Origin: Lysinibacillus agricola
GTDB taxonomy: Bacteria > Bacillota > Bacilli > Bacillales_A > Planococcaceae
Reading direction: 5' to 3'
Length of the DNA stretch: 64,000 nucleotides
NCBI RefSeq assembly: GCF_016638705.1
Contig: NZ_CP067341.1
Location: forward strand, 4,777,501-4,841,500
Positions 53,312 to 61,728 of this stretch are shown piece after piece. How positions within the stretch are numbered: position 1 is the stretch's first letter; each line of letters starts with the position of its first letter. The notes under the pieces are model-generated. The model was not told the origin of the DNA, did not search any database, and saw nothing but the letters and a program-made list of their open reading frames with translations. The translations under genes and the position numbers were made by a program.

Positions 53312-54631
53312 TTATAGTTCTTGTCGTAATGCTTGAATAACGTCAATTTTTGTAGCCTTACGTGCTGGACGATAGCCTGAGATCATCGCTACACCAATAC
53401 TAATCGCTGATGCAATAATAACAAGCTGCCAAGGAATAAGAGAAAACGTAATTTCATTTCTACTAAAAGCGTCTTCACCTGTTGCTGCTTCTAGAATTAA
53501 AGGTAATGCAGCATTTGCCGCAAAGCTAAGAACATATGAAATTGCTACGGCTATCAAAGTACCAACAATACCGATGAATGTGCTTTCCATTAAGAATAAT
53601 CGTTGAATAAGCTTTGGACTTGCTCCGATTGCCTTTAAAACACCGATTTCACGAGTACGCTCTGTAACTGCCATTGTCATTGTATTGAAAATGCCAATTG
53701 ATGCGATTAATACAGCAATTGTTCCTACAAATATTAAACCGATTTTTAATACTAGGAAAAATACATTCATTTGATCCAATTGTTCAGTAACTGAATAAAC
53801 GCTATAGCCTTTGTCTTTCAGCTTGTCTAATATTGGCTTTACATTTTCCATGCTATCCGCAAAAATATTAAACTCCGAATAAAACATTTCATCCTCTTTA
53901 ACATCACCTGTTGCTGCTAAATTTGTAGCTATCACTGGCTTTTGCTCTGTATCCATATAAACCGCATTATTGACCATCCAATCATAAGAAGGCTTTTTCA
54001 TAACGCCGACAATCGTATAGTTCATTTTCTCTGTCTCTTCTGCCGTATCAGTGTGAGGTACCAATGACAATTCGATTTCTTTGCCAATTAATGATTCCTT
54101 ATAGCCTTCTTCACTTCCATCATAATGCGTGCCTTCTGCTTCAGCTTTTTTATTTTTTTCGTCAATAATATTGCGCTCTGCATCATTTATTAATGTTTGA
54201 GCAAAATGATAACCTACAATGATTTCGTTTGGCTTTGTTGGGTACTTTCCTTCTGCAAGCTTGCCATTTACTTGCTCAAAATCCTGCATATTCGCAACGA
54301 ATAATTCAGAGTTTGTATCACGTCCCTCAAAAAATGAATGTGTGTGTGCATTGACAGTAATTGTTTCGAGTACTGTTTCCACATGCTCTAAACCTTTTAT
54401 TTCATGTATTTGATCATCTGTAAATTGTTCATTGCCAAAAACTTGAATTTTCGTAACTTTTTCATCCGATAATATTTCATTGCGTAAGGAATCTTGAAGC
54501 CCAAATCCAACCGATGCGAGGACAATCAAAAATGCACAACCCATTGTTGCCGCAAGTACTGTCATAAACACACGTAATTTATTTTTCTTTATATGCTGTG
54601 TCACAAAATCTAATTGATCTTTAAATAACAT
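53312..54631 (-). CDS. FtsX/MacB-type ABC transporter permease
   Basis: A 439-residue permease. TM1 is at about 18-40 (VFMTVLAATMGCAFLIVLASVG), then a large extracellular MacB_PCD domain (about 45-280), then three C-terminal TM segments. The FtsX signature is visible: FNTMTMAVTERTREIGVLKAIGASPKLIQ. With the ATPase at 54633, one base away, it forms a mechanotransmission-type exporter (MacAB/LolCDE-like) for an envelope substrate, peptide or antibiotic. No periplasmic-adaptor gene is adjacent. Confidence 0.92.
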   Translation of the reverse strand: MLFKDQLDFVTQHIKKNKLRVFMTVLAATMGCAFLIVLASVGFGLQDSLRNEILSDEKVTKIQVFGNEQFTDDQIHEIKGLEHVETVLETITVNAHTHSFFEGRDTNSELFVANMQDFEQVNGKLAEGKYPTKPNEIIVGYHFAQTLINDAERNIIDEKNKKAEAEGTHYDGSEEGYKESLIGKEIELSLVPHTDTAEETEKMNYTIVGVMKKPSYDWMVNNAVYMDTEQKPVIATNLAATGDVKEDEMFYSEFNIFADSMENVKPILDKLKDKGYSVYSVTEQLDQMNVFFLVLKIGLIFVGTIAVLIASIGIFNTMTMAVTERTREIGVLKAIGASPKLIQRLFLMESTFIGIVGTLIAVAISYVLSFAANAALPLILEAATGEDAFSRNEITFSLIPWQLVIIASAISIGVAMISGYRPARKATKIDVIQALRQEL

Positions 54632-54632
54632 G

Positions 54633-55319
54633 TTATGCTTCCTCCTTTACAAGTTCACCATCGTACATGCGGAAACGTCGATGTGCTATTGTTGCTACTT
54701 CCTCGTCGTGAGTAATGATGACGAATGTTAAACCAAGCTCACGGTTTAAACTTTGAATGAGCAGCAATATATCTTGCTCTGTTTCCGAATCAAGACTTCC
54801 TGTCGGCTCATCCGCCAACAAAATAGGTGGATTTGTAATCAAGGCCCTTGCAATACTAACACGCTGTTGCTGACCACCCGATAATTCATTCGGGTAATGG
54901 TCTGACACCTCCGTTAGACCAACCTTGTCCATTAACTTTTTCACCTTTTCTTTTCGCACAGCTTTCTTAGTACCCTGTAATTTTAATGGTAGTTCAATAT
55001 TTTCAAACGCTGTTAAGCCAGGCATTAGTTGAAAGTTTTGAAAGATAAATCCGAACTGTTGCAAACGAAAAGCTGCACTTTCTGCTTCCGTGAGATTAGC
55101 TGTTTCCTTTCCGTTTACCTTAATAGACCCTTGTTCAGATTTCATAAATCCAGCTAAAGTTTGTAATAAGGTTGATTTTCCAGAGCCACTTTTGCCAACA
55201 ATTGCGACAATCTCTCCTTTCTTCACCTCAAAGTTGACACCTTTTAAGACCGGAACTTGTTTTTCCTTGCCTTTTTTTCCAATTAAAAATGTATGTTGTA
55301 AATTCTCGACTTGAATCAT
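54633..55319 (-). CDS. LolD/MacB-type ABC transporter ATPase
   Basis: A 228-residue ATPase with Walker A GKSGSGKSTL, Q-loop IFQNFQLMPGLTAFENIELP (LolD-type), signature LSGGQQQRVSIARAL, Walker B LLADEPTGSLDS and H-loop ITHDEEVA. It is the first gene of the two-gene exporter operon. No two-component pair is adjacent, so it does not look like a BceAB module. Confidence 0.93.
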   Translation of the reverse strand: MIQVENLQHTFLIGKKGKEKQVPVLKGVNFEVKKGEIVAIVGKSGSGKSTLLQTLAGFMKSEQGSIKVNGKETANLTEAESAAFRLQQFGFIFQNFQLMPGLTAFENIELPLKLQGTKKAVRKEKVKKLMDKVGLTEVSDHYPNELSGGQQQRVSIARALITNPPILLADEPTGSLDSETEQDILLLIQSLNRELGLTFVIITHDEEVATIAHRRFRMYDGELVKEEA

Positions 55320-55404
55320 TTTTACATAAACGCCCCTTTCACATTCTTTAGGCTATCACCAAAAGTTAGGATGACATTTGTTAAAACGTATGCCGTTTAT
55401 ATAA

Positions 55405-55464
55405 GTTGATTTCCGTTCCGACTGGACGTCCCTAGGAAAGCGCCCAGTCGGTACGGAAATCACC
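55405..55464. repeat. Family A minimal hairpin copy (60 bp)
   Basis: GTTGATTTCCGTTCCGACTG and CCAGTCGGTACGGAAATCAC pair as almost perfect arms around ACGTCCCTAGGAAAGCG. Both outer flanks are present (GTTAAAACGTATGCC and CGTTATGGTGATGAGC), but the inner core is deleted. It shows which parts are dispensable. Confidence 0.9.
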
Positions 55465-55877
55465 CCCTCGTTATGGTGATGAGCAATTCTTTACCATTAT
55501 AGAAAAAATTTCTTAATAAAGTTGAAGGATAAAAATGAAGATATTCTTAAGAAAAAGGGAAAACTATGAGCAAAACGATTCCTTTACATTCTCTTTACAA
55601 TTCATTCATATAATTATTCAAAATTTTATGTCTCAATAGTCTTCTTTTGTATTAAACAGAAAGTAAAATTCCTTATAAAATCTATTTTTAAAGTGTTTTT
55701 CTGTATTAATAAAAACAAACACAGAGATACTTTTATTATTTTGTGAACAATTTGTATATTACAGGAATGTAAAGTTTTATGTAGAACAGAAGAATTTTAT
55801 GTAGATAAATTAAAGATTTTGTTATGATAGTAAAGTTTAGAGGCCAATTTATTTATATCCAGGAGGATTCGATTTAC
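55465..55877. other. A-T-rich leader upstream of pitR
   Basis: No gene is supported; an in-frame 18-codon extension of pitR lacks a ribosome site. The phrase TTTTATGTAGA occurs twice (about 55775 and 55797), 22 bp apart, just before a TATGAT-like -10 region, and may be a binding site. Confidence 0.45.
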
Positions 55878-56498
55878 ATGCTTAACTCAAAAAAACAAGA
55901 CCCTTTCTTTATAGCTTTGCATAAAATTGCTGAGAATATGAGAGAGGCCGTACATTACGCAAATGATTTTCGTATTAACAGCGTAGCTGACCTGAAAGAG
56001 ATTAGCATTACTATGAAAAATTACGAAACAGCTGGTGATAAGCTCATTCATGAACTAATCGTGATGCTAAACAAATCATTTATGACACCTATCGAACGTG
56101 AAGACATTTTAGAATTTGCCATTCGTATGGATGACGTATTAGATGGTACGGAGCATTGTATCGCTCATTTTGAAATGTTTTCCCTAACAGAAGTTGATGA
56201 ATCCATGCGTATTTTCTTAGGCTATATTTCAAAAAGTGCTGACGAAATTGTTAAAGCAACAGAAGAGTTAAAGAAGAAGAATCTTATTGGCATGCGCCCA
56301 CACTCAATTCTTATTAAAGACTACGAGCGTGAATGTGATGAAGTGCAACGTTCGTCTATTAAGCAATTATTTTTAAATGAAAAAGATCCAATTCGAATTA
56401 TTAAATTTAAAGATATATATGAACAACTTGAAGATATCGCTGATCATTGTCAAAACGTTGCAAATACAATGGAAACAATTATCATGCGTAACGCGTAA
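55878..56498 (+). CDS. DUF47 / PitR-type partner of the phosphate transporter
   Basis: A 206-residue all-helical DUF47 protein (PhoU-like fold, YkaA in B. subtilis). Repeated acidic patches (DDVLDGTEH, EQLEDIADHCQNVANTMET) probably bind metal. It is usually encoded just before pit and modulates its activity. I start at ATG 55878 (MLNSKKQDPFF), eleven bases from GGAGG. It is 20 bp upstream of pit, so the two form an operon. Confidence 0.92.
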   Translation: MLNSKKQDPFFIALHKIAENMREAVHYANDFRINSVADLKEISITMKNYETAGDKLIHELIVMLNKSFMTPIEREDILEFAIRMDDVLDGTEHCIAHFEMFSLTEVDESMRIFLGYISKSADEIVKATEELKKKNLIGMRPHSILIKDYERECDEVQRSSIKQLFLNEKDPIRIIKFKDIYEQLEDIADHCQNVANTMETIIMRNA

Positions 56499-56518
56499 TT
56501 AGGAGATGGGCACTTACA

Positions 56519-57535
56519 ATGAACACAATCATTATACTAACCGTACTGGTCGTTATCTTTGCCCTAACATTTGACTTTATCAATGGCTTCCATGATACAG
56601 CAAATGCTATCGCAACTTCAGTTTCCACTAGAGCATTGCCACCACGTGTAGCTATCATTATGGCAGCGACGATGAACTTTATCGGAGCTATTACCTTCGT
56701 TGGTGTTGCAAAGGCTTTAACAAAAGATATTGTAGATCCATTCTCTTTAAATGCCTTTCAAGGAGACACGACAGGCTCAGTCGTTATTTTAGCAGCATTA
56801 ATCTCCGCTATTATTTGGAACTTACTAACATGGTATTTCGGTATTCCATCGAGTTCTTCACATACTCTGATTGGGTCCATTGCTGGTGCAGCAGTTGCAT
56901 CTGCTGGCTTCGGAGTTCTAAACTATGGCGGTTTTACTAAAATCATTATGGCCTTAGTGCTTTCACCAATCCTTGCGATTTGCGCTGGCTTTATTATGAT
57001 GACATTGTTTAAATTATGGTTTAAAAACTTAAATTTATATCGTACGAATAAAGGCTTCCGTACGATGCAAATTTTCACCGCTGCCATTCAATCTTTTACA
57101 CATGGTACAAACGATGCACAAAAGGCAATGGGGATTATGACGATGGCGTTAATCGCTGGTGGTTTGCATACAGGAGATGATATTCCTTTCTGGGTACGAG
57201 CTGCAGCAGCAACTGCAATGGGGCTTGGTACCTCTATTGGTGGCTATAAAATTATTAAAACAGTCGGCGGTAAAATCATGAAAATCCGTCCTGTAAACGG
57301 AGTTGCAGCAGATTTAGCTTCTGCATCAATTATCTTCGGTGCTACATTAATTCACCTACCAGTATCCACAACACACGTTATTTCCTCCTCTATCATGGGT
57401 GTTGGCTCTGCACAACGTGTACGTGGTGTAAACTGGGGAATGGCGCGTAAAATCGTAACTACTTGGATTATTACAATGCCAATTTCTGCTGTAATGGCAG
57501 CTATTATTTACTTTTTATTATCTTTATTCTTTTAA
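56519..57535 (+). CDS. pit: Low-affinity inorganic phosphate transporter
   Basis: A 338-residue PiT-family transporter (metal-phosphate:H or Na symport) with about ten TM segments. The duplicated signature is seen twice: DFINGFHDTANAIATSVSTRA at the N-terminus and THGTNDAQKAMGIM in the middle, plus GIPSSSSHTLIGSIAGAA and LPVSTTHVISSSI. The start follows AGGAGATGGG. The stop codon is followed directly by the motif TAACTTCTTTCAGC, also found at the mntR and frnE ends. Confidence 0.95.
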   Translation: MNTIIILTVLVVIFALTFDFINGFHDTANAIATSVSTRALPPRVAIIMAATMNFIGAITFVGVAKALTKDIVDPFSLNAFQGDTTGSVVILAALISAIIWNLLTWYFGIPSSSSHTLIGSIAGAAVASAGFGVLNYGGFTKIIMALVLSPILAICAGFIMMTLFKLWFKNLNLYRTNKGFRTMQIFTAAIQSFTHGTNDAQKAMGIMTMALIAGGLHTGDDIPFWVRAAAATAMGLGTSIGGYKIIKTVGGKIMKIRPVNGVAADLASASIIFGATLIHLPVSTTHVISSSIMGVGSAQRVRGVNWGMARKIVTTWIITMPISAVMAAIIYFLLSLFF

Positions 57536-57694
57536 CTTCTTTCAGCGGGTGTCCAAACACCCACTGAAATAGAGGAACTCAGTCTAAGAACGCCACGTCC
57601 TGTGGCATTACCGAAATGACCAACATCGTGTTGGCCCTCACGCAGGCCTAAGCACAAAGCCGATTCCGGACGCAATTATGCCAAGGCATAATTG
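57533..57694. repeat. Gene-end mosaic element after pit
   Basis: It starts with the pit stop in TAACTTCTTTCAGC, then a hairpin pairing TTTCAGCGGGTGT with ACACCCACTGAAA, the phrases CACGTCCTGTGG and ACCAACATCGTGTTGG, and finally the palindrome module (CAATTATGCC / GGCATAATTG, 57673-57694). Parts of these modules occur in the elements at 428, 2613, 17821 and 24669. Confidence 0.8.
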
Positions 57695-57710
57695 ATTTTG
57701 ATCGCATACT

Positions 57711-57745
57711 AAGACTCCTGTTCCTTGTGGACAGGAGTCTTTACA
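57711..57745 (+). terminator. pit terminator
   Basis: AAGACTCCTGT (57711-57721) pairs with ACAGGAGTCTT (57731-57741), then TTACATT. The repeat element lies between the stop codon and this terminator. Confidence 0.8.
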
Positions 57746-57808
57746 TTGTCACACGACAAAATATGACACATCCTTTACACTATTTTAAAAAGGAGATAGC
57801 ACACTACG

Positions 57809-59920
57809 ATGAAAACTATTTCAGCTTTTATAACAGCTCATGCCAAAGCTATCGTAGCTATTTGGTTCATAATTTTTATCGCCATGGCTATGTTTGCAAT
57901 ACAACTTCCAAGTAAGCTTCATGGAGACGGTTTTTTTGTTGAAGGAGATCATACCTACGTAACTAATGAGCTTGCAAAAACATTTGATCTGCCTTCCGAT
58001 ACAATTTTGGTCGTCTTTAATCCAGCTGAGGATAAGCAAATTCAAGACACTTTAAAAAAGTTGGATAAAATTAAGGAGATTCATTCGATCCAGTCACCAC
58101 TTGATGATTCCTCTTTACAAAAGAATGGTATAGCTTATGCCATGGTTCATATTAAAAATGATGTTGATTATCTACCTGATGTTGTGAAGGACATCCGTTC
58201 ATTACTAGAGAATGATGGTGTAAGCATTACAGGCGGTCCTGTGATTTCAGCTGATATCAATACAGCAAGTCAAAAGGATTTAGCATCCGCGGAAGCAATA
58301 GGCTTGCCAATCGCTATTATAGTGCTATTACTAGCTTTCGGCACTGTCGTAGCCTCCATCTTACCTATCATTATTGGCGTTATCACTGTTGTAACTGCGT
58401 TTGGAATTTTGACATTGCTTAGTGGCAGTGTAAATTTATCGATTTTTGTGTTAAATATAGTACCAATGCTTGGACTTGCATTAAGTATTGATTTTGCCTT
58501 GTTGTTTATTAATCGGTACCGCGAAGAACGTGCCCATACATCCATTGTACAGGCTATCCAAACAGCTATACAGACAGCTGGCCGTTCTATCATCTTTTCT
58601 GCCGTTTGTGTCATGATCGGTTTAGGCGCCATGATTGTCATTGACGTCGAAATATTTCACAATATCGCTTTAGGTGGCACGATTGTTGTATTACTTGCAG
58701 TGCTTTCTGGCTTGACCTTGCTCCCTGCAACGATGATGTTATTAGGAGATCGCCTAAACAAATGGCGTTTATTACGCGTCAAGTCCGGTGGAATAAATCG
58801 TTGGCGTGGCTTCGCTGGCTTTGTCATGAAACATCCAGTGACCATCGTTATTGTGGCATTATTATTACTAAGTATTGGTATGATTCCATTGAAGGATATT
58901 AAACTGACAATTCCTCAGGTGGATTCATTACCAACAAAATATGAGGCACGTGCAGCTTATGATCAATTAGACAAAACATTTGGACTTGGTGATACCTCAA
59001 CTTTATATTTACTAGCAGAACGTAAGGAAGGCTGGGAAGATAGTGAGGCAAGAAAGCTTATTTACACTATTCAAGAAAAGTTACTTGATGACCCACTGGT
59101 AAATCATGTATCAACCATATATACGACCGCTAACATTAAGTCACCTGAGGAACTGACAGCTTCTTTGGAAATTCCACAAATGGCAGAACAATTAACACCA
59201 ATTCTAAATACGTTTTCTAAAGATAAACAACTCTTTATCCCAATTACATTAGATGCCGCTGGTTCATCAACTACCGCTCAAAAATTCGCTCGAACATGGA
59301 ACGATAAAGATTTAGGTGTGAATTTTGCACTTGGCGGTCCTGCGAAATTTAACCAAGAAATTTTTGATGAAATATCTAGTAAAATTTTCTTGGCCATATC
59401 CATTATTATCGTATCAACGTTCTTTATTTTAATGCTCGCTTTCCGTTCTATTTTAATCCCACTGAAAGCGATTATTATGAATATTATTGGGCTTTCGTCA
59501 GCCTTCGGTATTCTCGTCTATATTTTCCAATATGGGCATTTTGGAATTGAAGCTGGTACGATCGTACTTATTATTCCAGTCATTGTATTTTGTCTTGTAT
59601 TCGGCTTAAGTATGGACTATGAAGTCTTTTTAATATCACGTATTCAAGAGGAATATCAAAAAGGGGCGGATAATACACGTGCAACGATTGACGGTCTAAC
59701 CTCCACAAGTAGAATCATTACGTCAGCAGCGCTTATTATGATTGTCATAACAGGGGCATTCGCTTTCACAGATGTGATGCCAGTGAAGCAAATTGGTGTT
59801 GGTATAGCTATTGCAGTCGTCATCGATGCAACGATTATTCGTCTCATGCTCGTGCCAAGTCTGATGAAGCTCTTTGGGGATTGGAATTGGTGGCTACCTT
59901 TCGCAAAGAAACAAAAATAA
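57809..59920 (+). CDS. MMPL-family RND transporter
   Basis: A 703-residue membrane protein of the MMPL/RND type with duplicated halves. TM1 is at about 14-32, an extracytoplasmic domain follows at about 35-160, then five TM segments (about 165-320). The second half repeats the plan with TM segments at about 345-365 and 520-690. Family motifs are LGLALSIDFALLFINRYREE and GLSMDYEVFLISRIQEEY, which carry the proton-relay Asp-Tyr/Phe pairs. Substrates may be lipids, siderophores or drugs. The start has AAGGAGATAG. It is monocistronic. Confidence 0.9.
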   Translation: MKTISAFITAHAKAIVAIWFIIFIAMAMFAIQLPSKLHGDGFFVEGDHTYVTNELAKTFDLPSDTILVVFNPAEDKQIQDTLKKLDKIKEIHSIQSPLDDSSLQKNGIAYAMVHIKNDVDYLPDVVKDIRSLLENDGVSITGGPVISADINTASQKDLASAEAIGLPIAIIVLLLAFGTVVASILPIIIGVITVVTAFGILTLLSGSVNLSIFVLNIVPMLGLALSIDFALLFINRYREERAHTSIVQAIQTAIQTAGRSIIFSAVCVMIGLGAMIVIDVEIFHNIALGGTIVVLLAVLSGLTLLPATMMLLGDRLNKWRLLRVKSGGINRWRGFAGFVMKHPVTIVIVALLLLSIGMIPLKDIKLTIPQVDSLPTKYEARAAYDQLDKTFGLGDTSTLYLLAERKEGWEDSEARKLIYTIQEKLLDDPLVNHVSTIYTTANIKSPEELTASLEIPQMAEQLTPILNTFSKDKQLFIPITLDAAGSSTTAQKFARTWNDKDLGVNFALGGPAKFNQEIFDEISSKIFLAISIIIVSTFFILMLAFRSILIPLKAIIMNIIGLSSAFGILVYIFQYGHFGIEAGTIVLIIPVIVFCLVFGLSMDYEVFLISRIQEEYQKGADNTRATIDGLTSTSRIITSAALIMIVITGAFAFTDVMPVKQIGVGIAIAVVIDATIIRLMLVPSLMKLFGDWNWWLPFAKKQK

Positions 59921-59923
59921 AAG

Positions 59924-59972
59924 AATCCGCAACCTTCCGTGAACTCTCTCTCACAAAGGATGCGGATTTTTT
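59924..59972. terminator. Bidirectional terminator between convergent genes
   Basis: AATCCGCA (59924-59931) pairs with TGCGGATT (59961-59968) across a 29-base internal stretch that can itself pair partly (CCTTCCGTGA/TCACAAAGG). T6 follows on the plus strand. Confidence 0.75.
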
Positions 59973-59973
59973 C

Positions 59974-60585
59974 TTATTTTGAATAAATGCTGTTGTACCA
60001 TTCTTTTGCTGCTTCTACCTCAGGCATTGTTAGCTGATGACCATAATTAAACCATTTAGTCGTCACATCTGCCCCTGCTGACGTTAAAAGCCCCTCTAAG
60101 TCTTCAGATTCCTGTGCAGAACACATCGGATCATTCGCTCCAGCACCGATAAAGACAGGGATAGAAGAAAGTGTAGGCAATTCAATATCACGTCTAGGCA
60201 CCATTGGATGATGCAGTATTGCGCCTGCTAGAGCATCCTCATAATGGAATAATAGGCTAGCAGCAATATTGGCACCATTTGAATAGCCAATAGCAACAAC
60301 TCGATTGCGATCAAAGCCATACTGCTGTGCTGCCTCTAATAAGAAGTCGTTTAATTCCTTCGTACGGAAAATTAAATCCTCTATATCAAAAACACCTTCC
60401 GCTAATCGACGGAAAAAGCGCGGCATGCCATTTTCAAGTACATTTCCACGAACACTTAAAATACTTGCTGTATCATCAATTTCCTTCGCAAGTCCAATTA
60501 AGCTTTGCTCATTTCCACCTGTACCATGTAACAGTAAAAAAGTTGGTTTTGCTTCATCTGTTCCCTTATGAAAAACGTGCTGCAT
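59974..60585 (-). CDS. mhqD: MhqD-like carboxylesterase of quinone resistance
   Basis: A 203-residue alpha/beta hydrolase, the same length as B. subtilis MhqD and with the same blocks: LLLHGTGGNE (oxyanion loop), RGNVLENGMPRFFRRLAEGVFD, the nucleophile elbow GYSNGANIAASLLFHYEDAL (Ser in GxSxG), ILHHPMVPRR, GANDPMC (Asp), and GHQL (His). In B. subtilis it contributes to resistance to methylhydroquinone and catechol. A perfect MhqR-type operator is 20 bp upstream of the start. MhqR itself is not encoded in the window. Confidence 0.94.
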   Translation of the reverse strand: MQHVFHKGTDEAKPTFLLLHGTGGNEQSLIGLAKEIDDTASILSVRGNVLENGMPRFFRRLAEGVFDIEDLIFRTKELNDFLLEAAQQYGFDRNRVVAIGYSNGANIAASLLFHYEDALAGAILHHPMVPRRDIELPTLSSIPVFIGAGANDPMCSAQESEDLEGLLTSAGADVTTKWFNYGHQLTMPEVEAAKEWYNSIYSK

Positions 60586-60603
60586 TTACAGTCCACCTCT
60601 CAA

Positions 60604-60795
60604 TTATCTTGAATTCGAGATAATTGTAGCCTGTGGCAAAATTAAATTCAAGCTCTTTGACTTATTAATTTCTCGATTTTCACTATTTGGCTGTTCTTGA
60701 TTGTTTTTATAAAAATTTGTAATCGTGAATACCGAAAATAGACATACCGCTATAACAGCAACAATAACTATTCCCACTAATTTTTTCCCATTCAT
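60604..60795 (-). CDS. 63-residue single-pass membrane protein
   Basis: The ATG at 60795 is ten bases after GAGGG. The product has one hydrophobic segment (residues 5-25, LVGIVIVAVIAVCLFSVFTI) and a polar Asn/Lys/Glu-rich tail (NFYKNNQEQPNSENREINKS) that would face outside. It is not recognised. Its stop codon lies inside the MhqR operator of mhqD, so if MhqR binds there it would also sit on this gene's 3' end, possibly acting as a roadblock. Confidence 0.6.
   Translation of the reverse strand: MNGKKLVGIVIVAVIAVCLFSVFTITNFYKNNQEQPNSENREINKSKSLNLILPQATIISNSR
60605..60622. promoter_or_regulatory. MhqR-type operator upstream of mhqD
   Basis: TATCTTGAATTCGAGATA, extended by CAAT and ATTG to a 26-bp palindrome (60601-60626). 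It is identical, on the opposite strand, to the azoR operator at 17697-17714. It also overlaps the last codons of the small gene at 60604. Confidence 0.88.
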
Positions 60796-60817
60796 TTGCT
60801 ATGATCCCTCGCATTAC

Positions 60818-61282
60818 TTATTTCTTTTTACGAAAGCCCTCTTCTAGTAAATATTCTTTCGCAGCATCATGTGTACCAAATGCTTCTTCTAAATTTTCAC
60901 CATGATAAACATTCCATGAACGTTGCTCAAAGGCTAGTTTTAATTGAATACCTTCACGATTTTGCCATATCTCTTCGATTGGCCCTTGATCTTCTTCTTC
61001 TTCCGATAAATATTGAATGGCATCTTCAACAATCTCACGAAGCTGTTGTTCATCGTAATCACGAATATTTACTAGACCTTTATCGTTTGCTTCTTCCTCA
61101 TAGCGCAATAAATCACCAACAAAGACAAAACCGTTGCCATTTGGATGTAGCTTTTCCACAACAATTGTCTTTTCGTAAAGGCTATCCATAAAGTGATAAT
61201 TTAAGCGCTTCAATGAAACTTCCTTCTTTGTAAGTTCAGGGAATGATTCGATGATGGTTTGTTTTTGTTCAAATGTTAGCAT
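60818..61282 (-). CDS. Conserved-type hypothetical protein, 154 residues, acidic
   Basis: A soluble, highly acidic protein (runs such as LSEEEEDQGPIEEIW) with a clear ribosome site (AAAGGAGC) before ATG. It starts MLTFEQKQTIIESFPELTKK and ends AAKEYLLEEGFRKKK. The pattern HPNGNGFVFVGDLLRYEEE is distinctive. I do not recognise a domain. It may be co-transcribed with the 63-residue gene 22 bp downstream. Confidence 0.8.
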   Translation of the reverse strand: MLTFEQKQTIIESFPELTKKEVSLKRLNYHFMDSLYEKTIVVEKLHPNGNGFVFVGDLLRYEEEANDKGLVNIRDYDEQQLREIVEDAIQYLSEEEEDQGPIEEIWQNREGIQLKLAFEQRSWNVYHGENLEEAFGTHDAAKEYLLEEGFRKKK

Positions 61283-61400
61283 ATAAAAATGCTCCTTTTC
61301 TATTCAATCTTTCTTACAGTATAACTTATTTTCCTTTTTATATCGAAGTAAAATAGGCAGTTCTAAAAGTAAAATTAGTGGTTCCTCTTCTATAACGTGT

Positions 61401-61490
61401 GGTTGATAGTTCCGGCTAGGCGCTTTGTTGCTGCCGCTTCGCTTTCGCGCAGAGCAGAGCTTCCTGGGGGCGTCGGTTTTATGGGGGTCC
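61401..61490. repeat. Family A element, truncated copy
   Basis: The left end is intact apart from deletions (GGTTGATAGTTCCGGCTAGG), followed by one array unit (TGCTGCCGCTTCGCTTTCGC) and GCTTCCTGGGGGCGTCGG. The right half is missing, replaced by TTTTATGGGGGTCCGATC. Confidence 0.82.
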
Positions 61491-61511
61491 GATCTTAATA
61501 ATTTACTGATA

Positions 61512-61676
61512 TAAAGATAAAAATCCGCGTAGACCTCTGCGGAGAAAACAAGAGCACGAGACCCAGAAGGGAGTTAGCGAAAATGTGTTTCGTAACGAAG
61601 CGTGGTGAAACGCAGCGTCAGGAGCACACCGATTTGGCTCGTACCTTGTCCACGGAAGGCGAAGCGGATTTTACTT
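61512..61676. repeat. Palindromic element with AAAATCCGC ends (family G)
   Basis: The outer arms AAAATCCGC and GCGGATTTT bound about 165 bp. Inside, TCCGCGTAGACCTCTGCGGA forms one hairpin, TGTTTCGTAACGAAGCGTGG another, and CACGAGACCC/GGCTCGTACC-type phrases occur. It is distinct from family A and single in this window. It lies directly beside a truncated family A copy, so it may have inserted there. Confidence 0.7.
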
Positions 61677-61728
61677 TATTTATTGTGCTAGAATTCTTAT
61701 GAAGGATTTTTCAGACACCCTCCACAAT

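Noticed and set aside
57821..58845. Minus-strand frames inside the MMPL gene
   Set aside because: Shadows of the strongly supported plus-strand reading frame.
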